Made by a program: the position numbers and the translations under genes. A stretch of DNA of 64,000 nucleotides from Histoplasma ohiense (Eukaryota; Ascomycota; Eurotiomycetes; Onygenales; Ajellomycetaceae): positions 2,976,001 through 3,040,000 of the forward strand of contig JAEVHH010000004.1 of NCBI GenBank assembly GCA_017607445.1. The letters are read 5' to 3'. Below, in pieces: positions 10,936 through 22,161 of this stretch; positions within the stretch are counted from its first letter, which is position 1, and each line of letters starts with the position of its first letter. The notes beneath the pieces are model-generated. The model had not been told where the DNA came from and made no database searches. It saw nothing but the letters and a program-made list of their open reading frames with translations.

Positions 10936-12833
10936 ATGGCGACTGTCTCCCTCGCCCAATCTCCAACTTTCTCAGAAGTCGCTCGGAAACGTCGTTTGAT
11001 GAGCCGGTCGGATGAAGAAATCGAGGACAATATAGACATACGAATCCAGTACAGGACAGGGTGGCCAAAGCTCGCTCATCTCCCTTTGAGGACCGTATAC
11101 GAAGGCGACCCTGATGCATTCATTCCAGATCAGCAAACCCATATTTCACAGATCATCACTATCCTCAGGGCACAGCAAATCCCTGTAAGCTCCATTGCCG
11201 TCGTCTACCGCGTGCCGTATGGTGGCGACAACAGCAACAAGTTAGACGAAACTACTGCCACTTTACTTGTCACCACGTTCCCCGACGGTGGCTATAATAG
11301 TTTTGTCGCAACACGAGAAATTCGGAAATATCTCAATAGTCATGAGATACATGTTTTAATTGAGATCATTGATGAGAGAGCTTTAAAGCCAAGCGTCTTT
11401 CCCATTCTTTCTTCTGATAAGGAGCTTATCAGCATTTGGAACGAGAGGTTGAAACAGGCAACAATCGATATTCTGAAAGCCAGTTGCTTGAAGGTAGTCT
11501 CGATCAGTGTGTTTCGTTACGGTTTAGATCTCGACCCTGAAAAATGTCCGCCTACTGTTATGATTTCCGCATTGGATGCTGAAGCGGACGCGTGGTGGGC
11601 AACTATCTTGCCTCGCATACGCTCTATCTGTCTACCTGCCTTTGATGTTACAGTAATCTACGGGGATCATATCATCATGGGTTCTAATGAGCTAGATATG
11701 AATACCATGGAAAGGCCGTTTGCTACTTTTGATTTTTCTAACTTGACAGCCATCAAAATGGGAGATAGCTGCGGACCTATTGGAGGGACTTGGACTGGGA
11801 GTATGGGAGGCCCAGTACGGCTTGAAAAGGACGGTGAGGATATGGGCGTGTTCGGCCTATCTAACCACCATGTGGTAAGGTCTGATAGCTTAGAAGCTGG
11901 TAAGTAAATACCCCTTAGGGTTCTTCTATAAAACTTTCATTTCTATGCTCTATGCTAGATTTAGTTGGCTTTCATAGTTTGCTAATCAGATGCCCGGCAG
12001 TGACGGAAAATAACACCCCACTTCGTCCCACACATTCTTCTGTTAAATCGATGTCATTTCTTATCACGTCGCCCAGTGACCGCGACACGGATCTGATACT
12101 CCAAACAACCGAGGCTGGAGTTGATGAATTGAAGAAAGTATTAAAAGGCAGGCCTGGTACACTGGGTCTTGAAGCAATGGCTGAGATGGGTGAACGTTCC
12201 AAAGCTAAATCGCTTGAAGCTGTTCAAGATCGTCTTGCCCGTGCTGAACATCGAGCATTGACAATAAAAAATGCGAAGAGAGTACTTGGGAGTGTGTATG
12301 CCACCTCTGGTTTTCGATTTTTGGCAACCCAAGAGGGAAACTACGCACTGGATTGGTCATTAGCAAAGATATTACCATCCCGAAGTTTTGATGATGCCCC
12401 GTCAGTTGGGGCTCCTGACCAAGTTCTAGAATCGATGTCAAATGCAAAAAATTTCACAGAAAAGATACACGGTGGACTGACGGTGGCGAAATTTGGCGGG
12501 TCTACAGGTTGGACAGAAGGGAAGGTTAGTGCGATAAAAACGGTGTTTTTGAAAGGTGAATCTAAGTACACACATGATGTTCTCGCGTGTCCTGTGGCGC
12601 CTTTACATCGGCACAAATATGACTTTGCTACTCCGGGAGATTCGGGTGCGGTGGTGGTTGTCTCTGACGAGTTTGCTGTGGAGTGTGGGTGTTGGGTGGG
12701 TTTGCTATTTGCCGCAAATTTGGCAGCAGGAACCGGCTTTTTTGTTCCGATGAGCTTGGTCCTTAAGGACATTTCTGAGATAACTGGCTGCCAGGTTGTT
12801 CAACCCAGTAAATGTGCTTTTGACGATATATGA
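10936..12833 (+). CDS. Trypsin-fold serine protease-like protein (612 aa)
   Basis: Exons 10936-11899 and 11959-12833 are joined by a GTAAGT..CTAG intron. The start is the ATG in CATCATGGCG; an earlier frame start is only GTG. The first 290 residues have no recognised domain. A chymotrypsin-like core then shows a complete triad: His311/312 in GLSNHHVV, Asp453 in YALDWSLAKI, Ser550 in ATPGDSGAVVVV, with GSTGWTEGKV preceding the Ser loop as in trypsin-like folds. The gap between His and Asp (about 140 residues) is long and holds a helical, Lys/Glu-rich insert. There is no signal peptide, so it is probably intracellular. Related orphan proteases occur patchily in filamentous ascomycetes; substrate and role are unknown. 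It could act in proteolytic signalling, but nothing here proves that. Confidence 0.75.
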
Positions 12834-13233
12834 TGGTTGTAGGCGAATTCCTAGAGTAAATGATATTAATAAATAATCACAATCACAATCTCAATCATCA
12901 TCCCTAAGAGCGCACTGCAAAAAGGGGCAAGACACAAGGCAATAGAATGAAAGACCACGGCGAATATTGCCATTACGGGATCGTTTTGTCATTTTATTTT
13001 AGTCTTTTATTCCTAAATAAATCCCAGCCAATCTTTCCCACATTCTTCAAGAAAAGCGCCATATAATCCCGCCACCAAGATATGTGTCCATTGTATTTTT
13101 CAAAGCACCACAGCACCAAATCTTGGACGTCAAACACATGGAAGGAGTCTTGACAGCTCCTCTTTGTACAAAATGGGCATGGCCAGAAGACCACATACGA
13201 GGGTATTACTACGCAATTTATCGTAAACCTCCT
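12834..13233. other. Convergent intergenic region
   Basis: 400 bp between the stops of the protease-like gene and the next minus-strand gene. A CAATCA-type repeat lies near 12877-12898. Nothing else is supportable. Confidence 0.5.
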
Positions 13234-14411
13234 TCAGTATGGACGATAGCAATCACCCCTACGTCGAGATGCACGAGCGCAGCGCGATCGAGTCTGAGAA
13301 GAGCGCCTCCCATACTGCGATGACGCCGCTGATGAAGCAGCCGGTTTCCCAACACGACTACAATCCACCTCATGGATCTCAAAGGGCCGCTTCCTCCCCC
13401 CGCTAAGCGTGATTGCCTTCTCCTTCGCCATCTGGAACGCCGCCTCCAGCGTCGGGACCATGTCGTGCTCCATGTTGCGGGCATGCAAATAGTTGAGGGC
13501 GTTTTCAGCAGTGTCACGGAGAAATTTGGCGGCGCGGGACTTTGCGACAACGTCGCTTTCTGAGATCAATTTGTATTCCCTCTGTGCGTTGGAGAAGGTT
13601 GTTAGGATGCGGGAGAGGCTATCTTTGATGGTTTTGAGCTCCGTTGCGTTGCTGAGTGGGCCGCTCTCGTCCTTATCCTCGTGGGTTTGGGCTTGGGCTT
13701 TGCCGTTTGGGATAGTCTTCGTTTCGGGAAGGGCTGGGATGCGGGCAATGGCTTGCTCGTTGTTGGTGCGAGTTGCTAAAATAGAGAGAACAATGTTTAG
13801 TATATGGGGCTGCATATTTAGATTTTTGATTTTATTCTCCGCTCCTTGTTCTCAATCTACAGTGAAATGATTTAAGTGAAATTTTTTAAGTAAAGGTCTC
13901 AAAACATACCATTTACCAACAGGCTCTTAACAGCCACATGTTTGACAACCAGGGCTTCAAGGTCGGCAGTTTCAACACCCTTTATTCCCATAATCTCCTC
14001 AAGGAACAACTGGATCGCACCCATATAGCACGTTCCATTACCCTTCTCAGACAACTTGAGTAGAGCTTTATCATAAATAGTGATCTGGCCATCTTCCAAG
14101 GCCTGTGACCGCGTCTTGACCAGGGACACATGGTGTTCGAGCACTTCATAGAGAAGACGGAAGAGATCGGAATTCTTGACAAACTCTGACAGCATCGGTT
14201 TCACAGAAGAAGCATCGCGGTACTTCTCAGCAACGGCAGAGGACTCCTGGTCCAGCTTGGCGTTGGCTTTGTGGGTTGAGTGTTGTCCATTGGCGAGCTC
14301 AGGGCTATCGTACATCGCGTGACCGGGAGACATGACGAGAACAGAAGGGGATGATGGGATGGTGGGATCTTCTATGCTGATATTTACGTCTTCGATTCGA
14401 GGATGTCTCAT
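13234..14411 (-). CDS. Uncharacterised fungal protein (347 aa)
   Basis: Exons 14411-13910 and 13775-13234 are joined at a GTATGT donor and TTTTAG acceptor (…LLVN|ATRTNNEQ). The first ATG in frame is at 14411 (MRHPRIEDVNISIED); upstream codons in the frame open only at TTG. The body is helical and charged, with a block reading FVKNSDLFRLLYEVLEHH and KALLKLSEKGNGTCYMG, and a second helical block around RAAKFLRDTAENALNYLHARN. The last 55 residues are Ser/Arg-rich and probably disordered. There is no membrane segment or signal peptide. I do not recognise a characterised family; the alternation of amphipathic helices suggests a coiled-coil or helical-bundle protein. A (GT)19 microsatellite lies 150 bp upstream of the start. 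Confidence 0.6.
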
Positions 14412-14561
14412 TCTCAAGATAAGGGGTCTTAGTGGCTTTGGATTTGGGCTGGGTGTCAAAACAAGTCTCGAAGAATGTTATTGAAGCTGTATGGCGCGAA
14501 GAAAAGACGTTGATGTAAGAGAAGATAGACGCGTTGAGATCAAAACAGACTCCTATGGATG

Positions 14562-14564
<3 letters not shown>

Positions 14565-14602
<38 letters not shown>
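14565..14602. repeat. (GT)19 microsatellite
   Basis: Uninterrupted GT dinucleotide run of 38 bp, upstream of the 347-residue gene. Likely length-variable between strains. Confidence 0.95.
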
Positions 14603-14603
<1 letters not shown>

Positions 14604-15319
14604 GTGAGTTAACCATTGCTTATGCGGCATTGGGTCTTGAAAACTTTTAGATGCTAGACTTGTTTGTTGAATAAAGAGGAAACAGAACCAGAATTAACAT
14701 CGCAGAACTTTTCCTATCTGCTTTGGCGCAACAAAGTCCAGAGAGTCTCAATCAAAGGAAGAGCATCTCGAAGCCAAAAAGGACTTCTAGTAGCAATAAT
14801 GCTGCCACCAGGGGGTCTAGGATCCGTAGTCATAATTTAGCAGAGTTAGGAAAAGTAGAAACTCTTCAGCCGAGAAACTCATTAAGAGGAGTGTTATGCA
14901 ATATGCTCAACAGAATTTATTGAATCAATGAAATATCAACAACTCCTCAGTGGATTGCCTCGCAGTTGGATATAAAGATTCCTATTCAGCAAAGTACAAG
15001 AAGAAATAACCTTGGAGAGATATGGTCAGGTGAAAAAAAATCTCCTGTTAGAAAAAGACAAAGAAAGGAAAATATTGTGACAGGACATTCAACATCATTC
15101 ATGGATTAATGCACATAGTATAAATATAGAAGATAATCAAAGGAAACACAGTGTACACAACCAATTATAGGATCATGTTTTAACATAAAGGGTTTACTGA
15201 CAGTGAGCATGAGGAATGGTCGAGATGTTCGATTCAAGAACCATATCACAAAGGATATCGAAGGTAGGCGGAGCTACGCTAGCGTAGGATGGGTTTTCTT
15301 TTTTCTTTTCTTTCTTTTC
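14603..15319. other. AT-rich intergenic region with a once-interrupted frame
   Basis: From 14723 to 15124 a plus-strand frame stays open except for one TGA at 14921. It is Ser/Lys/Arg-rich and matches no family I know, so it may be a decayed gene fragment or chance. Confidence 0.3.
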
Positions 15320-16467
15320 TTACCCCGACTGTCGTAGCAATGTTTCCGAGCCGTTGTTGTAAAGACTGTTGATCTCTTCAACAAGCGAGGAGACCTCGCC
15401 TCCACGCGATTGGCAATCTTTCCACTGACCACCGTCACGAATACACCACGTTTTCTTATTGACGCGAACGGTACAACTCGTTTGGATCCCCAGCGCAGAA
15501 TTGCGAATGAAATCGGACCTGAGCAGCGCAAGGCCGCTGGCTTCACCCGCATCGTGGACGCCGATACGTTTGGTGTCCTCTTCATCGGCTTGGCGACTGA
15601 GGCAGGCATTGAGAGCATTGAAGTCAATGCCGAACTCCATAGCGCAGCTTTCAACCAGTGCTCGCTCTGGTATCTTCTGATACGAAGATAACAAGCAGTT
15701 GGCAAAACCAAGCGAGCGCACGACAGGCGTTGTATTATTATTATACGCCTCTGAGCTGGGAGGGAACGGGAGGTGAGCGGCGCAAAGAATAATCATGTCA
15801 CCAAGACACTCTTCCGGTCCGTGCATGCACATTAAATCTGAGGATTCATTCGACGCCCTAGTTGGGTTTAGATTAGCACCGTCGGTAGAATGATAAGAAA
15901 CAAGGATGTTTGGCAGAGAGGAGAATATGTGTTTGATCAGGGGCATGTCAACTACTAGTGCAGGCTTTTCATCTGAGATAAATGAATGAGGATGCCCCGG
16001 TAAACAAACCTTCCAGATATACATCTAAGCATCTGTGTCATGGAGATTTATCGCCGCTCCGGGAATACACCGTACTTCAACGTTATCTCCACCAAGCACA
16101 TCATCTACCTTCCTATAAAGGACAATCGGAAATCAACTTTATGATACACTTGAGCCATAGCTGGGACAATAAGTTTATCAAGACAGTAGCTAGCATCGGG
16201 GCATTTGCTCATAATGTGTGCCTCCAGGGGAACCCGACCGCCTACAGTCCCCTGGCCGTGGTTACGATAGCTCCCTCGGAGCGGCCAAACTGATTCCACG
16301 GTTCCGCGCCCATTCCTAAACATGTCAATATATCCAGCTGGCAGTGGCAGCCTGCGCATCAAGGCGAATATCGTCATGGAAATGCATGATAAAATTAATG
16401 AGCGGCGGATGAGCTGGTACACTCTGCGTCGAAATGAGGAGCGCCGTGGCCTGGCTGGATAGTCCAT
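15320..16467 (-). CDS. GILT-family thiol reductase (gamma-interferon-inducible lysosomal thiol reductase-like)
   Basis: Exons 16467-16109 and 15857-15320 give 298 aa. A signal anchor (about residues 23-38) follows a basic N-terminus. The GILT core starts VPLEAHIMSKCPDASYCLDK and continues VYHKVDFRLSFIGR|ASNESSD across a 251-nt intron, then the diagnostic CMHGPEECLGDMIILCA (family signature CQHGxxECxxN), FANCLLSSYQKIPERALVE and TCTVRVNKKTWCIRDGGQWKDC-like ending. The redox cysteines are C89 and C95, spaced CX5C rather than the animal CXXC. GILT proteins reduce disulfides in acidic compartments or are secreted; the fungal substrate is unknown. The intron is several times longer than others here; a small extra exon inside it cannot be excluded. 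Confidence 0.85.
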
Positions 16468-19400
16468 GTGGTTCTCGCGGATCTGCTCGTCTTATTTTGT
16501 TGCGCTTTGTCCGGTATGTTTAGGATTCTGTATATAATCACAGCACCAGACTTCCAAGGCAGCAAAGCAGCTGGCGGATAATTCTCGAAAAGGGCCTCAC
16601 TGCGTAACTACACTGACTGAATGCACTTAGTCTAGATAAAAGCAACCCGTGGACTGGAGATGTTGCCAAGCCACGTGACCGGCCTGGTGATCCATGGAAA
16701 CTCCTAAAAAGCTTCGCTCTCATTGACAGGTTTCGCCGGGAGAACCCATTGGCCCAAAAACATGTTCGCATGCATACTAGCACTCGTACTAGTGGGTACG
16801 AAGGATAGCAAACGTCTGTCCACTTTACAATAGTTAACCCAAGGAATGATATCGGCTGGCTGGAGAAAATCCTTCAAAGATATACTCGCTTTGTATCGTG
16901 GTGCTGAGAGTTGCCCGGCGGCTTGCATTCCGCCCAGTCCCATCGAGAGGACACTTGAGTTACAGCATTCCTATCATCGTCATTTTAGAACCGAACCGAT
17001 ACAGAAATAAAGAGCCATCTAGTTATCCTAGCCGGGCGAACAGGATATCGGGTCTATTCGCCTGCATGAAAACTGCTAACCGCTGCCGAGTGATGACAAA
17101 AAATGGGACGGTAAAACTGGAAATCCAGTGGTAGAGTTTCCAGGGATAGCCCACGAGAACGTTCCTAAGGTATTCCCGATATTTTTCTTCCTTCTCCTCT
17201 GCTTCAGCTGAGTGTACTTTCGGTTGAGGTGAAAAAGGTGAAAAGAGGGCTTCCATATATATGTAGATAGCTCCAGCAATTGAGAATATGGGGCAGCGAA
17301 ATAACCCGACCGGATCAACCCCGAAGTCCAACAGCAAACACCCGCGGCAATCAGTTCAAGTCCTTTCCAGAGAGAATTGGAGAAGCTGCCGAAAACAAAG
17401 CCTGATCAGCATGTGGAGTGTTCGCGAACGAGGTGGCTTGGAAAAGGCAGAATATCTCCGCCAAATCACGCAAGACTCAGCGTTTTTATCGTCAATTTAG
17501 GTGCCCTGTTGATCCAGCCAAAGATCCATCGCGATGGTTTGAAACGAACTGAGGTGACATCCACGCGGACGGACGATAATCAGAGCAGGCGGCAGGGAAT
17601 TCGTTGTTGCAGATCAGCTAAGCCGGGCCCCAGGGGTGAATCCGGCAACCACTACCGAACCATATCCCACAGGGGCCGCTGAAACGGGCAGATCAATGAT
17701 GACGATAAAACATGGGTATCGCGATCAGGTGCAACGGAGCATCCGTCAACTTCTTGAACCTCTTGCTTGGTACTTAATCCTGGCTAGTATTGGAGCCCTT
17801 GACGGCGATGTCGGGGGCCCCATGTAGTGATCTCTGCACGACTTGCATGCCGCTAAATGATGATTAAACTGCTCTACAGGGCTACATAGCACATGAAAAT
17901 GTATTTATGGTCCGCAGCTGATATCCGAACATTCAGTTGAACGTGGGTTCAAGGAAGTTGAGCACGATTTCTAAATCTCACTCAGGAACCTTTCCTCCAC
18001 TTTGTTACACCTAGCTAACTCTAAGCCTACCATGTTTGTCTCCCACGCACCATTAGTCCTATCATTCTATCAATGTTGGTTCTCGTTCTCGTCCGCAACC
18101 GTTTTAATCCATGTGGGGTTACAGTTGAACTCTCAACCCATCCTTGACTTGAGGGATGTGTATTTTTATCTGTCAGGGGCACACGGGTGTTAGTAATATA
18201 GTGGATACCCATGTCCAGCGCTGGCGTTGTTGAAGTTCGACACAGTAATTCGTGTATGTTTGTACAGTGCGACTCTCTGTTCCCAGAAAAACCCTTGGGT
18301 GTGGTATATATAGGGTCAACAACACTTCCTACTCCAGTTCGTATCTTTCAAGGGCCCTACGGAGTATTGAAAATAACACCCGCGTTCCATGTAGTTAGGG
18401 GTTATATGGGGTGTAGGGTTCGCGATACGGTTGGAGTAGCGGTCTCCATAAAACCACGTTTATCTGTAACCCTCCCTTCATGTTCCTTTGGTTTTTTTTT
18501 TTTTTTTTTTTTTTGATTTGCCTTGAGATAGAGGTCTGTCGAACAACCATCATGCGATTCTCTCCTGATAGAGACCTTAGGCATCACCGCGCCTCGAAAC
18601 ACTGTCATGTTACTACTGAATCCTTCTCAAGATCTTTCAGACAAAGCAGCAACACCGTGTGACTTCCATCAGCCTATTCGAGTCCATTTGTCTGTACTGT
18701 AAGTATAGTACTACGGTAGCGAGCATAGTTTAGCGGATTGTTTTGACTGAACAGAGCCCCCCCTCAATTGGCCAAATCCGAACAGCGAAATCGAAGCCGC
18801 TAAAAGATTCTCGAGGCCAGACGAAAGAAAAGAACTCAACACATGTTGCACACGAGGTTAGCCAATCAGTCACGACTCACTAGCCAAGGCGCAATCGCTT
18901 ATTTTTCATTGGAGCTTAGGTAGGGGTTCGGAGGGGCCAGACACGCCGTAAGCATGGGCAGGTTTGGTGGTGGAGGTTGGTTGTGGTTGTGCTGCTGCTG
19001 GCAAAACAAAACCCGTACGTGCAAGGAGAAATCAGGATGAACAAATAAATAAAATAAACAAATAAACAAAATGCAAGATAAAAATAGGAAGCTCTGCTGG
19101 CGGGTTGTGTCTATATGTAACATGGCCATCGCGGGGGCAAGCCTGGCTATGTTGCATTTTAGATGCCTGGGGACTGGGGACTGGGGGCACTTGGTATTTT
19201 TGCCCGCAGCCCCCGGAGGACTGTGACCGCAGAACGGGCAGCAAACCAACGTTGGAAGATTCCGATGCAAAAACAAAACAAAAGCTAAACATAAAAAGTC
19301 AATCATGTGTGTCGCGATGCTGCCCGGCCGTGTCCATGGACCGTTACGTCGGTCGCTCCCTTCGAGCTGTGTGGTCAGTGACCCAGATAAGCATTCTGCT

Positions 19401-20171
19401 GGTAGCGAACAGGCACCGACGGCAACATCTTCGACTTCTCCCTAAGAATCCCTCCTCCTCCTCTCCTTCTTCTCCTCCTCTCCTCCTCTCCCACCAGCTC
19501 CTTTCCGTGCCCTCTTCGCTTCTCCCCAGCTGGCCCTCCGTTTTTGCTGTCGCGCTGTTCTCCCTGCGGGTGCAATTGGCCTGGCTCGTGTCTCGGTCTG
19601 GTGTGTGAGTGAGGGCGCCCCATCTGCCTCCATAGGGTCACATCGGTGTAGAAAGTTGCCATTCCCCATCTCTTGCAAGGTCGTATCCGCCGACTGATTC
19701 CCTCCGGTCTGCCCTTCCTGCTTCCTAAACGGATTGAAACGATCGTTTCACGTCGATGTTCCATATCCGCATTAAATACTACCTGTCCTCGCTGTTTGAT
19801 CTCCTTATCAGCCAGAGTTCGACCAAGTCAAAAACGCCCCTCCGTCAGAAGTGTAAACACAGTGCCTCGACAGCCACAATTCTCTCAACCCCGCCCGGGC
19901 CCCATCAATCCTTTTCGCTCATTGTCGGTCTGGAGATTTACATCCGCGTCACTTGCAATTCAAGCCTGTTTCTGCTGTGGAACACTTTATTGCGTTTCCC
20001 CCAACTCCCGGACTCGCGCCCGTCAATCCCCTCGTTGCAACAACCCCCACCTTCTATTTTTCCGGATTCCACCTCTCCTCCTCATTGCTAGACATATATC
20101 GCTTGAGCAAAGGCCCTACCTACGACAATATTGTCATCCCTCCGTACAATTTTCAACGTTGCGATTGTGAG
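16468..20171. other. Long gene-poor region and 5' region of the hexokinase-family gene
   Basis: 3.7 kb without a supportable gene. It holds a T23 run (18492-18514), a CCAAT box (18862-18866) and a pyrimidine-rich CT tract (about 19436-19500) of the kind often found in long 5' UTRs of regulated fungal genes. A CACGTG lies at 16672-16677. Frames up to 167 codons overlap here but are CT-tract artefacts. Confidence 0.5.
18492..18514. repeat. T23 homopolymer
   Basis: Run of 23 T in an intergenic region. Confidence 0.9.
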
Positions 20172-22161
20172 ATGTCGCAACATAGTGCTATGGATGACCT
20201 TGATCATGGCCTGGATTCAGAGTCGTACGATGGCAATTACACTGACCAGGGAATGGATAATGGTTATACCGGCGAACTACGCCACGACGACACCATCGAC
20301 AAATTCCTGCGGCCTCTCATGGTGTCCGACAGCACTCTCCATGAACTCGCCTGTCGCTTCCGACATATATACCGTCACCTTGCACTGACATCAGACCAGC
20401 AATTTCTACCCACCCCAGTAACGAGGTTACCGACTGGTCAGGAAACTGGGAAGTATTTGGCGATCGATGTTGGGGGAACCAATCTTAGAGTGGCATTTAT
20501 TGAACTACTGGGCGAGTCGAAGGATAGTGATGCCACGAACTCCAATTCTCCGACATCACGCGATACTATGCAGAGAGCGCAGAGGCAGCGGGTGAATCGG
20601 ACATTAGAAAAGATATGGCCTATAGGGGAACATCTGAAGCAGGACAAAGCCGAAGATTTGTTTCTGTGGATTGGAGATTGCATAGCAGAGGTGGTAGCGG
20701 ATAGCCTAGCCCCGAATTTGGCCAATGGAACCCCTATCCCCGCAGAACTCGAAATGGGAATCACGTTCAGTTTTCCAATGATGTAAGTGCTGTTTGTATA
20801 GATTTCCCATATATTTTCCTTTCGAATGATGGTCTTCTTGCAGAGTTGGATGCGACGCTGCCCCACTCTGGGAACAATGACTTGATTCAATACTAACCAC
20901 GACTAGGCAAGAGTCACTCTCTGAAGCGAGGCTTATGCCAATGGGAAAAGGTTTTGCTATAACTTCAAATCTTGATTTAGGCGGTATTTTGTTGGCAGGC
21001 TATGACAGGCATACGAGACGGCCGCTGGAAGAGGAGGAGCAGTCAGCGAAGCGACGGAAACGTTTTGCATTGCCAAAACTAAAGATCGCGGCAATCACTA
21101 ACGATACAGTTGCTACACTAGCATCGCTGGCTTATCTGGTGAAGTCCCTACCAAACAGCCGTGTTGCGATGGGTATAATTGTCGGAACTGGTTGCAATGC
21201 CACGATCCCCATGAGTTTGAAGGACCTGCACGAGTCAAAGGCAAAACACGTTTCATCTCGACATCCGGACGCTGTGGAAACTATAATTAACACTGAATGG
21301 ACCATTAACGGTGCTGCGCCCCCTCTCCGTGAGTTGAACATCACCACGAAATGGGATACCATATTAGACGAGGCCTGCGCTAGACCTGGCTTCCAACCTT
21401 TCGAGTACATGACTGGCGGCCGCTATATTGGCGAACTGGTCCGGATTATATTTTACGATTACCTCACCAACTTTGTTGGGCTCTCAAAGAAGGAACTGCC
21501 AGCGAACCTTATCCAGGAATACGCCCTCACCACCACGTACCTATCATCGTCTGTTGCCCAAATACAGTCCGACCTCGAGCTGGTCCGGTATCTGACAGAG
21601 ACTTTGCCCCCACCCGAATCCAGCGACTGGAGCTGGGATCTCAATTCCGCACGGGCATTTAGGAAGGTCGCCCAGGCTGTCCAGACCCGGTCTGCAGGGT
21701 TAATCGCTGCTGCTGTCATTGGCCTGCTCGCATGCAAGGGGGAACTCAAACTCCGCGATTACAACGACCCAACTCCGCGCCAACACCCAAACTTCATTGC
21801 TTCATCCGTTAATAATGGAGCCTCCCCAAATGATATTGTACACGCAGTAAACTCTAAACTAGCTGCCCATAGTGCTGCCGCTGCTGCTAAGGCTGGCAGC
21901 GACGGCCACATTGTTCCTATCGTCGAGTCCGTGCCGTCTAACTGGCAATCTGGGCCGGAGGAACTAGTTGTCGCATATACCGGCGGCATTATTCAGCGGT
22001 ACCCGCGTTTCAAGGAAACGTGTCAGCAATTCATTGACAGGTTGGTGATTTGGGATGGACCGCAGGAGAGCGGCAAGTCGGTGTTTCTCCGGGAGGCGTC
22101 GGATGGTGGTATCATTGGAGCTGGCGTCTTAGCTGGGATGCTTGCCTCTGGAAACCGATGA
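20172..22161 (+). CDS. Hexokinase-family sugar kinase, probable N-acetylglucosamine kinase (or regulatory hexokinase)
   Basis: Exons 20172-20782 and 20907-22161 give 621 aa. The intron has GTAAGT, a perfect TACTAAC branch site at 20891-20897 and TAG. Residues about 95-107 carry the phosphate loop YLAIDVGGTNLRV; later come GITFSFPMM, ITNDTVATLASLAY (catalytic Asp), GIIVGTGCNATIPM, VINTEW-like INTEWTINGAAPPL and FQPFEYMTGGRYIGEL. The INTEW..G and FQPxExMTxGRY forms differ from glucose hexokinases and resemble fungal GlcNAc kinases (Candida Hxk1, Neurospora HXK-3). The size also fits the non-catalytic Aspergillus HxkD/XprF. It is longer than yeast hexokinase (about 485 aa) through an acidic N-terminus, a Ser/Gln-rich insert near 120-140 and an Ala-rich insert near 520. 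The CT-rich leader upstream suggests transcriptional regulation. Choice between the two roles is open. Confidence 0.82.

Noticed and set aside
13234..14459. Longer start for the 347-residue protein at 14459
   Set aside because: That codon is TTG; the first ATG in frame is at 14411.
16468..18200. tRNA or other RNA gene in the empty region
   Set aside because: No A-box/B-box pair or cloverleaf could be found by eye.
18899..19764. Overlapping frames of 85-167 codons on both strands
   Set aside because: They arise from the pyrimidine-rich leader of the kinase gene and have low-complexity composition.
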